Of a stretch of 64,000 bases of DNA, positions 62,880 to 64,000 are shown in pieces. Below the pieces are notes generated by a model. That model was not told where the DNA came from and did no database searches. It saw only the letters and a list, made by a program, of their open reading frames with translations. Made by a program: the position numbers and the translations under genes. Each line of letters starts with the position of its first letter. The first letter of the stretch is position 1. Source of the DNA: Pseudomonas fluorescens (GTDB lineage Bacteria > Pseudomonadota > Gammaproteobacteria > Pseudomonadales > Pseudomonadaceae); the NCBI RefSeq assembly GCF_902497995.1, contig NZ_CABVII010000011.1, forward strand, positions 62,001 to 126,000. Reading direction: 5' to 3'.

Positions 62880-63583
62880 GCACCATAATCATGAGCTTGT
62901 GCTGGCCGCTTCAGGGCATGAGCGGACCACAAAAGGCTGTGCTGATTTCGTTGGCGGACAACGCTAACGACGAGGGAGTTTGCTGGCCTTCAGTTGCTCG
63001 TATTTCGGAACGTACCTGCCTTGCTGAAAGAACTGTCCAGACTGCGATCAAGTGGTTGGGCCAGGTTGGACTCTTGTCAGTTCGTGAGCGCATGGGTCGC
63101 TCGACCATGTACACCCTAACCCCGGCAGCATATGCACCCCAGCAAGAGCCGCACCCCGCAGCAGATGCACCGTCACCCCCGCAGCTGACGACACAAACCC
63201 CCGCAGCAGCCGCACCCAGAACCGTAATAGAACCATCAAGTGAACCATCACCTCTTGTCGGCGATGAACAAATCCCGAAAGTCTCGAAGGCGAAATGCCC
63301 AATCCAGGCAATCGTCGACTTGTTCAACAAAACAATTCCTGAATTCCCTCGGGTCGTGATGCTGACCAAGGATCGAATCGCCAAGATCAATGCCCGCTGG
63401 AACGAAAGCGATGTGCATAAGGATCTCGGCTTCTGGGCTGAGTATTTCGCCCTGGTCCGTTCGAGCAAGTTTCTGATGGGGGAGGTGTCCGCTTCTGGTG
63501 GCAGCCCGTTCCGTTGCAACTTCGACTGGCTGATCGCCCCGAGCAACTTCGTGAAGGTTGTCGAGGGTAATTACCATGCGTGA
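62876..63583 (+). CDS. Phage replication initiator (O-like, helix-turn-helix)
   Basis: A 235-residue protein starting at GTG 62876. The N-terminal winged helix-turn-helix (CWPSVARISERTCLAERTVQ, then KWLGQVGLLSVRERMGRS) is the one used by many Pseudomonas prophage O-like proteins. A Pro/Ala-rich linker (about 85-125) precedes a C-terminal helicase-loading-type region. It overlaps the DnaB-type helicase gene by 8 bases, the expected initiator-helicase pair. Confidence 0.75.
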   Translation: MSTIIMSLCWPLQGMSGPQKAVLISLADNANDEGVCWPSVARISERTCLAERTVQTAIKWLGQVGLLSVRERMGRSTMYTLTPAAYAPQQEPHPAADAPSPPQLTTQTPAAAAPRTVIEPSSEPSPLVGDEQIPKVSKAKCPIQAIVDLFNKTIPEFPRVVMLTKDRIAKINARWNESDVHKDLGFWAEYFALVRSSKFLMGEVSASGGSPFRCNFDWLIAPSNFVKVVEGNYHA

Positions 63584-64000
63584 TCCGCACAGCATCGAGG
63601 CCGAACACGGCCTGCTTGGCGCGATGATGCAGCGCCCTGAGCTGATCGACACCCTGAGCGACGACCTGTCCCCTGAATCGTTTTTCTTTCCCGAGAACGC
63701 AGAGGTGTACCGGGGGATCGTGGCGCTTCGCTCGGCTGGCAAAGCTGTCGACTTCCTCACGGTTGGCAATCACGTTGGCAATCTGCTGGACGGATCTCCT
63801 GCCTTCGCCTACTGCGCCGAAATCGTTAATGGCACTCCCAGCGTTGCCAATGCCAAGACCTACGCGGAAATCGTGCGGGAGCGGGCAATCGAGCGGGCAC
63901 TGTTCGATCTGGGCGGCCAGGCGATGGATATCGCTCACAGTGATCAGGATGTGCAGGCGAAGATCGCCGCTGTCCAGGCTGCCGCCATGGCGATTGACTG
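63576..64000 (+). CDS. DnaB-type replicative helicase, N-terminal part (runs off the window)
   Basis: The first 141 residues of a DnaB-like helicase: the N-terminal domain IEAEHGLLGAMMQRPELID, FFFPENAEVYRGIVAL, in pieces, and the linker helix start. The RecA-like ATPase domain lies beyond the window. It overlaps the initiator gene and probably drives prophage replication. Confidence 0.85.
   Translation, partial: MRDPHSIEAEHGLLGAMMQRPELIDTLSDDLSPESFFFPENAEVYRGIVALRSAGKAVDFLTVGNHVGNLLDGSPAFAYCAEIVNGTPSVANAKTYAEIVRERAIERALFDLGGQAMDIAHSDQDVQAKIAAVQAAAMAID

Overview
The window is a piece of a Pseudomonas chromosome, most likely from the P. fluorescens group. Its conserved core is the thrS-infC-rpmI-rplT-pheS-pheT-ihfA-merR run followed by tRNA-Pro(GGG), and its proteins, REP sequences and DUF1654 genes are of Pseudomonas type. 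Everything else is accessory: a defence-like island, a multi-integrase mobile element, a 15-kb metabolic/regulatory insertion full of gene scars, and the left end of a lambdoid prophage.

Region 1 (1-16.6 kb) looks like a defence or plasticity island. It has an orphan AbrB-type antitoxin, a giant DUF4365-nuclease/repeat protein, a divergent SMC-like ATPase, and a nuclease-STAND-NTPase-SEC-C protein built like antiviral STAND proteins. A DEDDh exonuclease and a tandem family of three unrecognised paralogs follow; one paralog is fused to a tyrosine-recombinase domain. The family lies between two direct copies of the exonuclease 3' end, one intact and one a remnant. Scars of an antiporter, a PrlF antitoxin and an integrase are scattered through it.

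Region 2 (16.6-23.4 kb) is AT-rich. It encodes three large tyrosine recombinases and a small coiled-coil protein in one tightly coupled operon, matching the ginABCD module of GInt genomic islands. Its right side abuts an endonuclease I gene that has lost its 3' half.

Region 3 (23.4-39.2 kb) starts with an endA/DUF1654 operon under a LexA box. It then holds a segment flanked by two direct copies of the asparaginase 3' end. The cargo is regulators (two AraC, LysR, TetR), a ChaC-like cyclotransferase, a CHASE-GGDEF diguanylate cyclase, an MFS pump, a hydrolase, a VOC protein, a dicarboxylate symporter, a NemR/NemA-like pair with two operator copies, and NTF2-like proteins. Several genes are internally deleted or fused remnants.

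Region 4 (39.2-52.6 kb) is core chromosome: periplasmic asparaginase, a deleted rbs locus (rbsR stump, rbsK, nucleoside hydrolase), small conserved proteins, a cold-shock protein, and the translation cluster. Two regulatory details stand out. A tRNA-Thr anticodon-arm mimic sits just before the thrS ribosome-binding site, and infC starts at ATT overlapping the thrS stop.

Region 5 (52.6-64 kb) is a prophage integrated at the 3' end of tRNA-Pro. It runs from integrase and excisionase through short early genes and cargo genes (HEPN-like, pentapeptide-like, membrane proteins) to a CI-type S24 repressor, Cro, a CII-like protein, a replication initiator and the start of a DnaB-type helicase, which leaves the window.
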